DNA of 55,388 nt, taken from an uncultured Eubacteriales bacterium. Lineage in GTDB: Bacteria; Bacillota; Clostridia; Oscillospirales; Oscillospiraceae. This document shows positions 9,117 through 17,759 of the stretch, piece after piece (the first letter of the stretch is position 1; each line of letters starts with the position of its first letter). Location: the NCBI GenBank assembly GCA_900550615.1, contig URSX01000001.1, positions 1 to 55,388 of the forward strand, read 5' to 3'. The position numbers and the translations under genes are program-made. Under the pieces are notes generated by a model that was not told the DNA's origin, searched no databases, and was given only the letters and a program-made list of their open reading frames with translations.

Positions 9117-9797
9117 ATGGCATCTGGAGAACACCTATGGGCAGGCCCTGCGTGTTGCAATAATGAGTTGCTGCGCAAACAGATTCGGGCTCGCTCCATT
9201 CTCAGACACTTGCACGCCGGGGATGTATATCTTTCCCCCGGAGATCCAATCCATTATGTCGCCTATGTTGCAGAGGGCGTAACCTCTCATTATATGTTTG
9301 GCAGTAACGGACGGGAAAAAGTCCTGTATCGTCTTGGACGCGGTTGGTTTTTTAGCGAAGGGATTTTCTTGAATACAGGCGACAATATGGAGCTTGCCAC
9401 CAGATATGCCATTGCGGAGTGCGACACCTTACTATATTTGATGGATTACAATAACTTTATGGCCTTGCTGCAGAACATCACTTTTGCACAGGCCGTACTG
9501 TGCAGCACGGTGGAAAAGAGCACCATTTTACGCCATGAGGTTGAAAGTGTCACCTTTGATTCCACACTGGATCGCTTAAAGCGCCTATTGCAGTCCTGCG
9601 CCAATCCCGGCGCTGTGGAGGACGGAAAATGGTGCAATCTCTCTGTGGATTGGACGCATCAAGATATTGCGGCAATCATAGGTGTCAACAGAGTGACAGT
9701 CAGCCGGTTTATTGCAGAACTGAAGCAGGATGGTTTTTTGAGGCAAATAAATGGAAGGATTCAGATTCGTAAAGAGTATCTGATTTTATTGGAATAG
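9117..9797 (+). CDS. Crp/Fnr family transcriptional regulator
   Basis: A 226-residue regulator with an N-terminal cyclic-nucleotide-binding-like beta barrel (about residues 20-130, including YLSPGDPIHYVAYVAEG) and a C-terminal winged helix-turn-helix (about 165-220), with recognition segment THQDIAAIIGVNRVTVSRFI. ATG 9117 is chosen because AAGGAGG lies 7 nt upstream and the promoter sits further up; an alternative TTG at 9024 would add 31 unlikely residues. The Arg that binds cAMP in true Crp is not evident. It follows the importer/hydrolase genes in the same direction and precedes citrate lyase, so either set may be its target. Confidence 0.8.
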   Translation: MASGEHLWAGPACCNNELLRKQIRARSILRHLHAGDVYLSPGDPIHYVAYVAEGVTSHYMFGSNGREKVLYRLGRGWFFSEGIFLNTGDNMELATRYAIAECDTLLYLMDYNNFMALLQNITFAQAVLCSTVEKSTILRHEVESVTFDSTLDRLKRLLQSCANPGAVEDGKWCNLSVDWTHQDIAAIIGVNRVTVSRFIAELKQDGFLRQINGRIQIRKEYLILLE

Positions 9798-10034
9798 CTG
9801 ATGCATCTTCCATACATAAATACGATCATGCTCCGCATATTGGGTATCTCAAAAGCATCGCATTGGCAACCCCTGCAAACGGATATACTTATTTGCCCTG
9901 TCGCTGGCGCTCAAAACAGCCTTGGCTCCCGTAAAATACGGGATTCAATCGTCGGCAAGGTAAGGATGCCCACATTCCATTCAATGAAATAAAATGGTTT
10001 CCAGTGAATTTTTAATGAAAAGGTGAGAAAAAGC

Positions 10035-10337
10035 ATGAAACTGATCACCACCGGCAATGCCGGGACTATGGAATCTAACGACATTATGATCACCGTGGAG
10101 CCGTCCGATGCGGGCGGCGTGCAGGTGGAGCTGACCAGCAGCGTCTATCAGCAGTTTGGAAAACAGATCATCGCTGTGATCCGCGAAACTGCCGCCGACT
10201 ACGGTGTGGAGAACGCGCTCATCACCGCCGTGGACAAGGGTGCGCTGGATTGCACCGTCCGGGCGCGGATGGCCGCCGCCCTGACTCGTGCGGCGGATTG
10301 GCACGACTACACATGGGAGGTGCAGCAGGATGTATAA
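10035..10337 (+). CDS. citD: Citrate lyase acyl carrier protein (gamma subunit)
   Basis: A 100-residue acyl carrier subunit. The N-terminal segment GNAGTMESND places a serine at position 14, the known attachment residue for the 2'-(5''-phosphoribosyl)-3'-dephospho-CoA prosthetic group. The in-frame GTG at 10023 lacks a good ribosome site, whereas ATG 10035 follows AGGTGAG. It is first in the operon and overlaps citE by 8 nt. The 237 bp before it (9798-10034) contain a small perfect hairpin (CCCGTA/TACGGG near 9928-9942) but no promoter I would defend. Confidence 0.9.
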   Translation: MKLITTGNAGTMESNDIMITVEPSDAGGVQVELTSSVYQQFGKQIIAVIRETAADYGVENALITAVDKGALDCTVRARMAAALTRAADWHDYTWEVQQDV

Positions 10338-11229
10338 GAAGGATCGCTTGCGCCGCAGCATGATGTTCGTGCCCGGCAACAACCCCGGCATGATCCGGGA
10401 CGCCCAAATCTACGGCTCGGACTCCATCATGTTCGACCTGGAGGACAGCGTGGCCTATACCGAGAAGGACGCAGCCCGCTTTCTGGTGTATAACGCTCTG
10501 CGAACCCTGCATTTCGGCAAAAAAGAGATAGTGGTGCGCATCAACGACCTCTCCAGCGGTCTGGGCATTGAGGATCTGGAGGCTGTCGTCCGGGCCGGCG
10601 TGCAGGTGGTGCGCCTACCCAAAACCGACAGCGCGCAGGATGTCATCGACTGCGAGCGGGAGATCGAGCGCATCGAACGGGCCGCCGGTATCCCCGTGGG
10701 CACCACCGGCATGATGGCTGCCATCGAAAGCGCCAATGGCGTGCTGAACGCCGCGGAGATCGCCAAGGCCAGTGACCGCCTCATCGGTATCGCTTTAGGT
10801 GCAGAGGATTACGTCACCGACCTGAAAACTACCCGCAGCGACGGCATCGAGCTTCTCTTTGCCCGCTGCATGATCCTGAACGCTGCCCGGGCCGCCGGCA
10901 TCGCCGCGCTGGACACGGTGTTCTCCAATGTCAACGACGAGGAGGGCTTCATCGCTGAGGCCACACTCATCAAAAAGCTGGGCTTTGACGGCAAATCCGT
11001 CATTAATCCCCGTCAGATCGAGCCACTGCACAAGGTGTTCATGCCCAGCGAGAAGGATCTCAACAAGGCACGGGCCATTATGGAGGCCATTGCTGAGGCC
11101 AACGCACGAGGCAGCGGTGTGGCCAGCCTCAACGGCAAGATGATCGACAAGCCCGTGGTCAGCCGTGCCAAGCGGCTGCTGGAGCTGTATGAGGCCGGCA
11201 GCAAGGCCGACGAAGTGGAGGAGCTGTAA
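10330..11229 (+). CDS. citE: Citrate lyase beta subunit (citryl-ACP lyase)
   Basis: A 299-residue HpcH/HpaI-aldolase-fold subunit that cleaves citryl-thioester to acetyl-ACP and oxaloacetate. The opening RRSMMFVPGNNPGM and MFDLEDSVA, the substrate Arg in VVRIND, and Glu/Asp metal ligands (AAIESANG; IALGAEDYV) match CitE. ATG 10330 lies inside the last codons of citD (8-nt overlap); an earlier in-frame ATG at 10288 is within citD and has no ribosome site. It works in a complex with CitD and CitF. Confidence 0.92.
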   Translation: MYKKDRLRRSMMFVPGNNPGMIRDAQIYGSDSIMFDLEDSVAYTEKDAARFLVYNALRTLHFGKKEIVVRINDLSSGLGIEDLEAVVRAGVQVVRLPKTDSAQDVIDCEREIERIERAAGIPVGTTGMMAAIESANGVLNAAEIAKASDRLIGIALGAEDYVTDLKTTRSDGIELLFARCMILNAARAAGIAALDTVFSNVNDEEGFIAEATLIKKLGFDGKSVINPRQIEPLHKVFMPSEKDLNKARAIMEAIAEANARGSGVASLNGKMIDKPVVSRAKRLLELYEAGSKADEVEEL

Positions 11230-11230
11230 C

Positions 11231-12760
11231 ATGGTAGAACTGAATAAGATTCCCCATATCAACGAGATCAGCAACCACGGCGCGTTTGCCGGGGCCAGAG
11301 AGAAGAAAACCGCCACCTTCCGGGAGCGGTATCACCAGCAGAACAAGGTGGTTTCTTCCCTGGAGGAGGCCATTCGACGCACGGGACTGCGTGACGGCAT
11401 GACCATCAGCTTCCACCACCACTTCCGCAACGGCGACCACATCATCAACATGGTGGTGGATAAGCTGGCGGAGATGGGCTATAAGAACCTGACACTGGCG
11501 GCCTCCTCACTGGCCACCGTCCACGCACCACTGATTCAGCACATCAAAAACGGCGTTATCACCCATATCGAGACCTCCGGTCTCCGCGGCGAGCTGGCGG
11601 AGGAAATCTCCCGTGGTCTTATGGACTGCCCGGTGGTGTTCCGCTCCCACGGCGGACGGGCCAGCGCCATCCGCAGCGGTGATCTGCATATCGACGTGGC
11701 GTTTCTGGGCGCGCCCTCCTGTGACCCCTACGGCAACGCCAACGGTTACAGCCGGGACGATGACAATGGCATCGCCTGCGGCTCGCTGGGCTATGCCCGC
11801 ACTGACGCCAAGTATGCCGACAACGTGATCATCATCACCAACCATCTGGTGGCCTACCCCAACGCGCCGTGGGCCATCCCCGAATATGACGTGGACTATG
11901 TGGTGCTGACCGACGACATCGGCGATCCCAAGGGCATCATGTCCGGGGCCACCCGCTACACCAAGAATCCCAAGGAGCTGTTGATCGCCAAGACCGCCGC
12001 CAATGTCATTGAGGCCACCGGCTATCTCTACGATGGCTTCTCCATGCAGATGGGCAGCGGCGGCGCATCCCTGGCCACCGCCCGCTTCCTACGGCAGAAA
12101 ATGCTGGATCAGCACATCCACTGCCGCTTCGCACTGGGCGGCATCACCGGCCAAATCACCGCCATGCATGAGGAGGGCCTCATCGACCGCGTGCTGGACG
12201 TTCAGAGCTTCGATCTGGACGCGGCGCTGTCCCTGAAAAACAACCACTTCCACCACCAGATCGGCGCAACCTATTACGCCAGCCACATGATCAGCGCGGC
12301 GGTGGATCAGCTGGACTTTGTGGTCCTCTCTGCACTGGAAATCGACACGGATTTCAACGTCAACGTGCTGACCGGCTCTGATGGCGTGATCCGCGGCGCT
12401 ATCGGCGGCCATCCCGACACCGCTGAGGGTGCCAGCCTGTCGGTGGTGGTGGCACCGCTGACCCGTGGCCGTATTCCCACCATCGTCAAGCATGTCAACA
12501 CCGTGGTCACCCCTGGTGAGGTGGTGGATGTGGTGGTGACGGAGCAGGGCATTGCCGTAAACCCCCGGCGCCCCGATCTGAAGGAGAAGATCGAGGCCGC
12601 CGGATTGCATGTGTTTACCATCGAACAGCTGCAGCAGCGGGCTGAGGCGCTGGTGGGCGTACCCGAGCCCATCCGCTACAAGGATCGCATCGTGGGCGTG
12701 GTCATGTACCGCGACAACACTATCATCGACGTGGTGCACGAGATTGACGAGGATGCGTGA
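11231..12760 (+). CDS. citF: Citrate lyase alpha subunit (citrate:acetyl-ACP transferase)
   Basis: A 509-residue CoA-transferase-fold subunit that swaps acetyl for citryl on CitD. Conserved features include FHHHFRNGD, GAPSCDPYGNANG, the glycine-rich MQMGSGGASLA and VVVTEQGIAVNPRRPDL near the C-terminus. The ATG is 1 bp after the citE stop. The length and order match CitF in anaerobic citrate fermenters. The 3' end overlaps citC by 8 nt, so the whole operon appears translationally coupled. Confidence 0.92.
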   Translation: MVELNKIPHINEISNHGAFAGAREKKTATFRERYHQQNKVVSSLEEAIRRTGLRDGMTISFHHHFRNGDHIINMVVDKLAEMGYKNLTLAASSLATVHAPLIQHIKNGVITHIETSGLRGELAEEISRGLMDCPVVFRSHGGRASAIRSGDLHIDVAFLGAPSCDPYGNANGYSRDDDNGIACGSLGYARTDAKYADNVIIITNHLVAYPNAPWAIPEYDVDYVVLTDDIGDPKGIMSGATRYTKNPKELLIAKTAANVIEATGYLYDGFSMQMGSGGASLATARFLRQKMLDQHIHCRFALGGITGQITAMHEEGLIDRVLDVQSFDLDAALSLKNNHFHHQIGATYYASHMISAAVDQLDFVVLSALEIDTDFNVNVLTGSDGVIRGAIGGHPDTAEGASLSVVVAPLTRGRIPTIVKHVNTVVTPGEVVDVVVTEQGIAVNPRRPDLKEKIEAAGLHVFTIEQLQQRAEALVGVPEPIRYKDRIVGVVMYRDNTIIDVVHEIDEDA

Positions 12761-13739
12761 ATTACTGCTATGCAAGGCCGTCCCTCCCCAGTGGGGGACG
12801 GCCTATGCCACTTTACTGACCGAAGGTGGTCTGCGTGATGAGGGCCACGCTGATATTACTGCCCTGCTGACGGAGGGCGGTATCCTGCTGGGCTGCGGCT
12901 CACTGGGCGGCAAGGTTATCCGTCAGGTAGCCGTCTCTCCCAACGCCGAGGGACAGGACATATGCGCCCGCATCGTCTCCGCGCTGGTGCAGGAGTCGGT
13001 AAAGCGGGGCGTTCTCTACCCGTTTCTGTTCACCAAGCCCCAAAACGCACGGCTGTTCCGCTCGCTTGGGTTCTATCCGGTGGCGGAGACGGCGGACATG
13101 GTGATGCTGTGCCGCCAGCGTGACGCGCTGGCGCGGTTTCTGGCGCCCCTGCCCCGTTGGCAGGAGGGCGTTATCGGCTGCGTGGTGTGCCATGCGAACC
13201 CCTTCACCAGAGGGCATCTGCATCTCATCACCACGGCATCGGCGCAGTGTGACCATATGCTGGTGTTCGTGGTAGCGGAGGAAGGCGGCCCCTTTCCTGC
13301 TGCTGACCGGCTGGCGCTGGTGCGGGAGGGGACGGCACATCTTCCTAACGTGACCGTATGCTCCGGCGGTGACTTTATAGTGAGCCGCTCTACCTTCCCT
13401 GCCTACTTTCTGCGGGATGAGCAGTCGGAGGATGCCCGGTGCGACCTGGATCTGACGCTGTTTGCCCGGCACATTGCCCCGGCCCTCCACATCGTCCGCC
13501 GCTTCGTCGGCGAGGAGCCCTTCTCCCCCACCACTGCCGCCTATAACCGCCGGATGAAGGAAATACTCCCCACTTACGGTGTTTCCGTCACGGAGATCCC
13601 CCGTTTGGAGAACATCTCCGCCACCGCTGTCCGCCGCCTTCTGGCGGAGGGGCGGCTTGCCGACATCCAACCACTTGTACCGGAGACTACCTATGCCTAT
13701 TGTCAACGTCACTTTGGAGGACGTCCTCCGCGCCCGTGA
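12753..13739 (+). CDS. citC: [Citrate (pro-3S)-lyase] ligase
   Basis: A 328-residue ATP-dependent ligase that acetylates the CitD prosthetic thiol to activate citrate lyase. An N-terminal GNAT-like domain (about 1-130) is followed by a nucleotidyltransferase domain with HANPFTRGHLHLI (the HxGH-type motif) and the C-terminal ISATAVRRLL motif (ISSTxxR-type). The ATG at 12753 overlaps citF by 8 nt; the longer upstream extension of this frame is citF read out of frame. It overlaps the start of citXG. Confidence 0.9.
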   Translation: MRELLLCKAVPPQWGTAYATLLTEGGLRDEGHADITALLTEGGILLGCGSLGGKVIRQVAVSPNAEGQDICARIVSALVQESVKRGVLYPFLFTKPQNARLFRSLGFYPVAETADMVMLCRQRDALARFLAPLPRWQEGVIGCVVCHANPFTRGHLHLITTASAQCDHMLVFVVAEEGGPFPAADRLALVREGTAHLPNVTVCSGGDFIVSRSTFPAYFLRDEQSEDARCDLDLTLFARHIAPALHIVRRFVGEEPFSPTTAAYNRRMKEILPTYGVSVTEIPRLENISATAVRRLLAEGRLADIQPLVPETTYAYCQRHFGGRPPRP

Positions 13740-14967
13740 CACACGGGCGGATGCTCAGTGTCGGCTTTTGCGGACCTATCGCCTGCCGCTGGTATCCTTC
13801 ACTATGAATATCGCCGGACCGGTGAAGTCCTCTCCGCTGATCGCTTTGGCCTTCGACACGGGGCTGGAGGCCCTGTATGATGCATTGGGTCAGCCGATGG
13901 CAGCAGAGATCATCCGCCCCGCCACCGGCTGTGAGGCTTTGCTGGTGTATGACCGGCCGGCAGCGGAACTGAAAGCCGCCTGTCTGGCGCTGGAGACCGC
14001 CACACCTGTTGGGCGGCTGTATGATCTGGATGTGCTGGACACAGATGGCGACAAGCTGTCCCGCCTTGTGCAGCGCACCTGCCTTATCTGCGGCGGGCCG
14101 GTGACGGTCTGTTCCCGCAGCCGCGCCCATGGGCTGGACGCCATTGTGAACCGCACCCGCGAAATTCTGGTGGACTTCGCCGCCGGATATCTGGCCAGCC
14201 TGGCGGCAAAGGCACTGACGGAGGAAGTGCGACTGACCCCGAAGCCGGGACTGATAGACGAACGCAATAACGGTGCACACAGCGACATGGATCTTCCCCT
14301 GTTCCTGCGCAGCATCGACGCATTGACGCCCTGGTTGCGCCGGATCACGGCGATGAGCCTGTCTGGTGCGGATGCTGCCGCCTTACAGGCGGCAGGGCTG
14401 GAGGCCGAGGCGGCCATGTTCCGGGCCACCGGCGGTGTGAATACCCACAAGGGGGCGCTGTTCTCCTTTTCAGTGCTGCTGGCGGCGCTGGGCCGGTATC
14501 TAACGCAGGGCGGCGATGTGTTCGCCCATGCCGCCGCGTTGGCTGCGGAGCTGACGCCACCCCGGGACACCCACGGTGCGGCGGTAGCGCAGCGCCATCA
14601 GGTGGGCGGCGCACGAGCGGAAGTGCTGGCAGGCTTCCCCACCGCCCGGAAGGCCGCCGAACTGCTGCAAACCCACGATCCCCTGACGGCGCTCCTCTGG
14701 CTGATGGCCCACACGGAGGATACCAATCTTTATCATCGAGGCGGTGCCGAGGGCGCGGCCTTTGTAAAGGAGCAGGCTGCCGCCATTCTGGCCACGCCGC
14801 CGGAGCAGCGCGTCGCGCTGACACAGGCGCTGGACGATGCCCTCATCGACCGTTGGCTCAGCCCCGGCGGCAGTGCCGATCTGCTGGCGCTGGCGCTGTT
14901 CATAGACAAGCTTCCCCGTTGGTTTATGCGCTCTACCTGGGCAAATCCTCAGCCCATGGGGAACTGA
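13693..14967 (+). CDS. citXG: CitXG fusion: prosthetic-group synthesis and transfer for citrate lyase
   Basis: A 424-residue two-domain protein. Residues ~1-165 match CitX, which transfers the phosphoribosyl-dephospho-CoA precursor to CitD (RLPLVSFTMNIAGPVK; CLICGGPVTVC). Residues ~185-420 match CitG, which makes the triphosphoribosyl-dephospho-CoA precursor from ATP and dephospho-CoA (LTPKPGLIDERNNGAHSDMD, GVNTHKGALFSF, HGAAVAQRHQVGGAR, EDTNLYHRGG). CitXG fusions are known in several bacteria. The ATG overlaps citC by 47 nt, which is large, so a slightly later start is possible, though CitX homologues begin near here. Confidence 0.88.
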   Translation: MPIVNVTLEDVLRARDTRADAQCRLLRTYRLPLVSFTMNIAGPVKSSPLIALAFDTGLEALYDALGQPMAAEIIRPATGCEALLVYDRPAAELKAACLALETATPVGRLYDLDVLDTDGDKLSRLVQRTCLICGGPVTVCSRSRAHGLDAIVNRTREILVDFAAGYLASLAAKALTEEVRLTPKPGLIDERNNGAHSDMDLPLFLRSIDALTPWLRRITAMSLSGADAAALQAAGLEAEAAMFRATGGVNTHKGALFSFSVLLAALGRYLTQGGDVFAHAAALAAELTPPRDTHGAAVAQRHQVGGARAEVLAGFPTARKAAELLQTHDPLTALLWLMAHTEDTNLYHRGGAEGAAFVKEQAAAILATPPEQRVALTQALDDALIDRWLSPGGSADLLALALFIDKLPRWFMRSTWANPQPMGN

Positions 14968-15027
14968 AAAAACTGATGCCCTGATGTCTGGCAGTCTGGC
15001 ACCGGGAACATACACAGAAATGAATGA

Positions 15028-15059
15028 ACGGCAGAGCCCTACAAATGGGGCTCTGCCGT
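15028..15059 (+). terminator. Hairpin after the citrate lyase operon
   Basis: A perfect 12-bp stem (15028-15039 with 15048-15059) with an 8-nt loop lies 60 bp after citXG. The following sequence has no U-run, so termination may be partial. It separates the cit operon from the recombinase genes. Confidence 0.55.
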
Positions 15060-15137
15060 AACATATTGTATCATGGATGCAGCACTCCCCCATGTATAGG
15101 AAAAAGCAAAACCGCGGAAAATATAGGAGAAGGGGGA

Positions 15138-15440
15138 TTGCCTGTGGAGATTTTTGTGCAGGAGCAAGGGAAACTGGTAACGGTCTGGCTGACCCGGAAA
15201 GAGCAGGAGGACAGCGCCCTTCGGGAGCGGCTCAAATTGCTTTACGCCGGATATGCAGAGAAAAAATACATGGTTGCGGAGTTTCACTCCGGCGGAGAAG
15301 AATTATACCGCAACACCAGGGATCTGCTGCTCTATAATCGTCGCAAGCTGGCAGAAGCGGAGGTACAGCGGGAAAAGCTGGCTGTCCTGCCAGGGAATAC
15401 CGGTAGCCAACGGCGCCGTTCCATCGTACAATGGGAGTAA
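15138..15440 (+). CDS. Small conserved-type protein preceding a serine recombinase
   Basis: A 100-residue protein, hydrophilic and rich in Lys/Arg/Glu. The best start is TTG 15138 with AGGAGAAGGGGG just upstream; GTG 15144 is the alternative. It overlaps the recombinase start by 10 nt, implying coupled translation. Small proteins of this size often sit directly before large serine recombinases in clostridial mobile elements. I do not recognise a named domain and give no function. The C-terminal third is basic (RRRSIVQWE end). Confidence 0.6.
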   Translation: MPVEIFVQEQGKLVTVWLTRKEQEDSALRERLKLLYAGYAEKKYMVAEFHSGGEELYRNTRDLLLYNRRKLAEAEVQREKLAVLPGNTGSQRRRSIVQWE

Positions 15441-17623
15441 AAACAGAGCAAAAGGATGTGGCAGCATTGACAGAGATTTTTGATATTGCGGGATATGCCC
15501 GAATTTCCTTTGAGGATGACGACATCAAGGATAAGGACAACACATCCATCGAAAACCAGAAAGCGATCATTACGGACTTCGTCCATCGGAAGTTCCCCGG
15601 CTCTCGGCTGACCTTCTACGAGGATCGGGATCGCAGCGGCTATACCTTCGAGACCCGGGAGAACTACCAGCGAATGCGCCAGGACATGATGACCCACAAA
15701 ATCGGCATTCTGGTGGTGAAGGACTTTTCCCGTTTTTCCCGCCGTAACTCCCGGGGCCTTGTGGAGCTGGAGGATCTCCGGGATGCGGGGGTGCGGATCA
15801 TTTCCATCGGAGATAACATTGACTACCCCAACGATGACGATTGGCTGAAAATTCAGTTTCAGTTTCTCATCAATGAAATGCCCGTCACGGATACCAGCAA
15901 AAAGGTGCGCAATGTAATCCGGCGGCGGCAGGAGGACGGAAAGTGGATATGTGCCGCTCCCTACGGCTACATCGTGAATCTGCGGAAGGAATTTGAACTT
16001 GTCCCCACGGAGGCGGATGTGGTGCGGAGGATTTTTCGGCTCTACAACGAGGAGGGCTGGGGCTATAAGAAAATCGCAAACCACCTGACGGAGCAGGGGA
16101 TTCCCACGCCGAGGATGTCGGAAAAGCAGAGAAAGGATGCCATGGGGCAAGACAATAAAATTCGGGCAAAGGCCGCTTGGAGCATTGTTTCCGTTCAGGG
16201 GATTCTGGACAACGATTTTTACATTGGCACCTTCCGGGCACATAAATATACCCGAAGGAAAATCAACGGATCGGACATCCGGTTGGACGCCGGGGACAAT
16301 GTGGTCATTGAGAACCACCACCAGCCCATCATTGACTATCGCACCTTCGCCACCACCCGGGCCCTCCGGGAAAAGCGCTCCCGAAGCAACTACCGGGGTG
16401 TGAAAAAGTATGACAATGTGTATTCAGGCTTTTTGGAATGTGGGGACTGCGGCAGTCCCATGTTTTCCATGAGCCGCAGCGACATAAAGCCCGCCTACAC
16501 CTGCGGCACCTATCACCGCCGGGGACGCTCCGGCTGCACCAGCCACCACATTCGGGTTGACCGGCTGGACGCGCTGATGAAGCTCTATGTGGAAAAGGTG
16601 ATGAAAAATGCCGCCTCCATGCTGGAGCAGTTGAACGGAGATCTTGCCCGGGAGCAGGAGCAGGTGGAGGAGACGGAAATCTCCGCCGACCGGCTGAATA
16701 CGGTACTGGATGACCTTCTGGAAGAACTGAAAATCACCAAGCGCCAGCGCATCCGTGAGATCATGAAGCGCCCCGAACAAGAGACGCTGATTGAGGAGAC
16801 CTATGATGAATTAGAGGCGGAGCTTCAGAAGAAGATCGAGGGCATTCGCCATCAGATCGACATGATTGCCGACAGGCGCAACACCATCCTTCGGGTGAAT
16901 CGGGCGGGAAAGCTTGCGCTGGAGGTGTTTCAGGATATCCTGAACAAGGAAAAGCTGGAGCGGAACGATCTGGAGCTGATGATTGAAAAAATCAGAGTCT
17001 ATGAGGATCACTTGGAAATCCGACTCCGCTCCGACATTGACGGCCTCATTCGCTGTGAATCCCTGGAGACGGCCGTAAATTTTAATTCCGGCACGGAAAA
17101 TATCGAAACGACGCTGATCCAGTCCTCCCAAAACCGTGAGGACAAGGTTTTCCGTGTCCATGTTATCAGTAACGGCGACCCGTTGGAGATCTTCACCACG
17201 CGGGACGGAGAGGTAATCTTTAAAAAATATTCTCTCATCGGCGGGCTGGAGGACTTCGCGGCGCAGTTCTGCGACACGCTGGCCCACTCCTCTGAATTCA
17301 CAGCCGTTATCACCGACCGGGACAATGTCATCGCCACTGCAGGCCCCGGCAAGCGGGAGCTTATCGGCCGCGCGCTCTCTCCGGATATGGAGCAGCTGAT
17401 GGAGGGGCGCGGCATTTACCAGCGGCAGCCCCGGGATCCCGCCCTGCCCGTATGCGCAGACAACAGCCACCTGCTGGCTGCCACCGCCGCGCCCATTCTC
17501 TGCCAAGGGGACGTGCTGGGGCTGGTGCTGTTCGCGGCAGAGGCGGGACAGTACCCCGGCGAGAGCGAATACAAGCTGGCTCAGACCGTTGCGGCCTTTT
17601 TAGGCCGGCACATGGAGAGCTGA
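15431..17623 (+). CDS. Large serine recombinase fused in frame to the C-terminal part of a SpoVT-like regulator
   Basis: 730 aa. The N-terminal resolvase domain has the catalytic serine at 26 (YARISFEDD) and downstream arginines (DRSGYTFETR; KDFSRFSRRNSRG). A recombinase domain follows (~170-290), then a zinc ribbon (CGDCGSPMF ... CGTYHRRGRSGC, ~337-375) and a coiled coil (~385-490). From residue ~582 the protein changes family: GDPLEIFTTRDGEVIFKKYS is the second half of the SpoVT AbrB-type DNA-binding domain, and FAAQFCDTLAHSSEF, AVITDRDNVIA and AAFLGRHMES match the SpoVT GAF-like domain. The ~149-residue tail corresponds to SpoVT from about residue 31 on, so only the first ~30 SpoVT residues are missing. 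This looks like an insertion junction; a stable fusion protein is the alternative. Confidence 0.85.
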   Translation: MGVKTEQKDVAALTEIFDIAGYARISFEDDDIKDKDNTSIENQKAIITDFVHRKFPGSRLTFYEDRDRSGYTFETRENYQRMRQDMMTHKIGILVVKDFSRFSRRNSRGLVELEDLRDAGVRIISIGDNIDYPNDDDWLKIQFQFLINEMPVTDTSKKVRNVIRRRQEDGKWICAAPYGYIVNLRKEFELVPTEADVVRRIFRLYNEEGWGYKKIANHLTEQGIPTPRMSEKQRKDAMGQDNKIRAKAAWSIVSVQGILDNDFYIGTFRAHKYTRRKINGSDIRLDAGDNVVIENHHQPIIDYRTFATTRALREKRSRSNYRGVKKYDNVYSGFLECGDCGSPMFSMSRSDIKPAYTCGTYHRRGRSGCTSHHIRVDRLDALMKLYVEKVMKNAASMLEQLNGDLAREQEQVEETEISADRLNTVLDDLLEELKITKRQRIREIMKRPEQETLIEETYDELEAELQKKIEGIRHQIDMIADRRNTILRVNRAGKLALEVFQDILNKEKLERNDLELMIEKIRVYEDHLEIRLRSDIDGLIRCESLETAVNFNSGTENIETTLIQSSQNREDKVFRVHVISNGDPLEIFTTRDGEVIFKKYSLIGGLEDFAAQFCDTLAHSSEFTAVITDRDNVIATAGPGKRELIGRALSPDMEQLMEGRGIYQRQPRDPALPVCADNSHLLAATAAPILCQGDVLGLVLFAAEAGQYPGESEYKLAQTVAAFLGRHMES

Positions 17624-17667
17624 TGCTGCAGCCTGACCCAGGACATGGATAAATAAACAAACACAGT

Positions 17668-17704
17668 GGCCGTCCCCCGGCTATACCGGGAGACGGCCGC
17701 TTTT
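17668..17704 (+). terminator. Rho-independent terminator after the recombinase/SpoVT frame
   Basis: A 13-bp stem with one mismatch (17668-17680 with 17686-17698) is followed by GCTTTT. It lies 45 bp after the fused ORF and would originally have been the terminator of the SpoVT-like gene. Confidence 0.7.
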
Positions 17705-17714
17705 GATACTCAGA

Positions 17715-17746
17715 AAAAGGCGGGAGAAAACCTTCTCCCGCCTTTT
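17715..17746 (-). terminator. Terminator of the nfn operon
   Basis: A perfect 14-bp inverted repeat (17715-17728, 17733-17746) with an AACC loop lies 14 bp downstream of the nfnB stop. Its arms end in A/T runs, giving a good U-tract on the minus strand; it could also act on the plus strand. Confidence 0.8.
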
Positions 17747-17759
17747 GTTATGTATTGGC

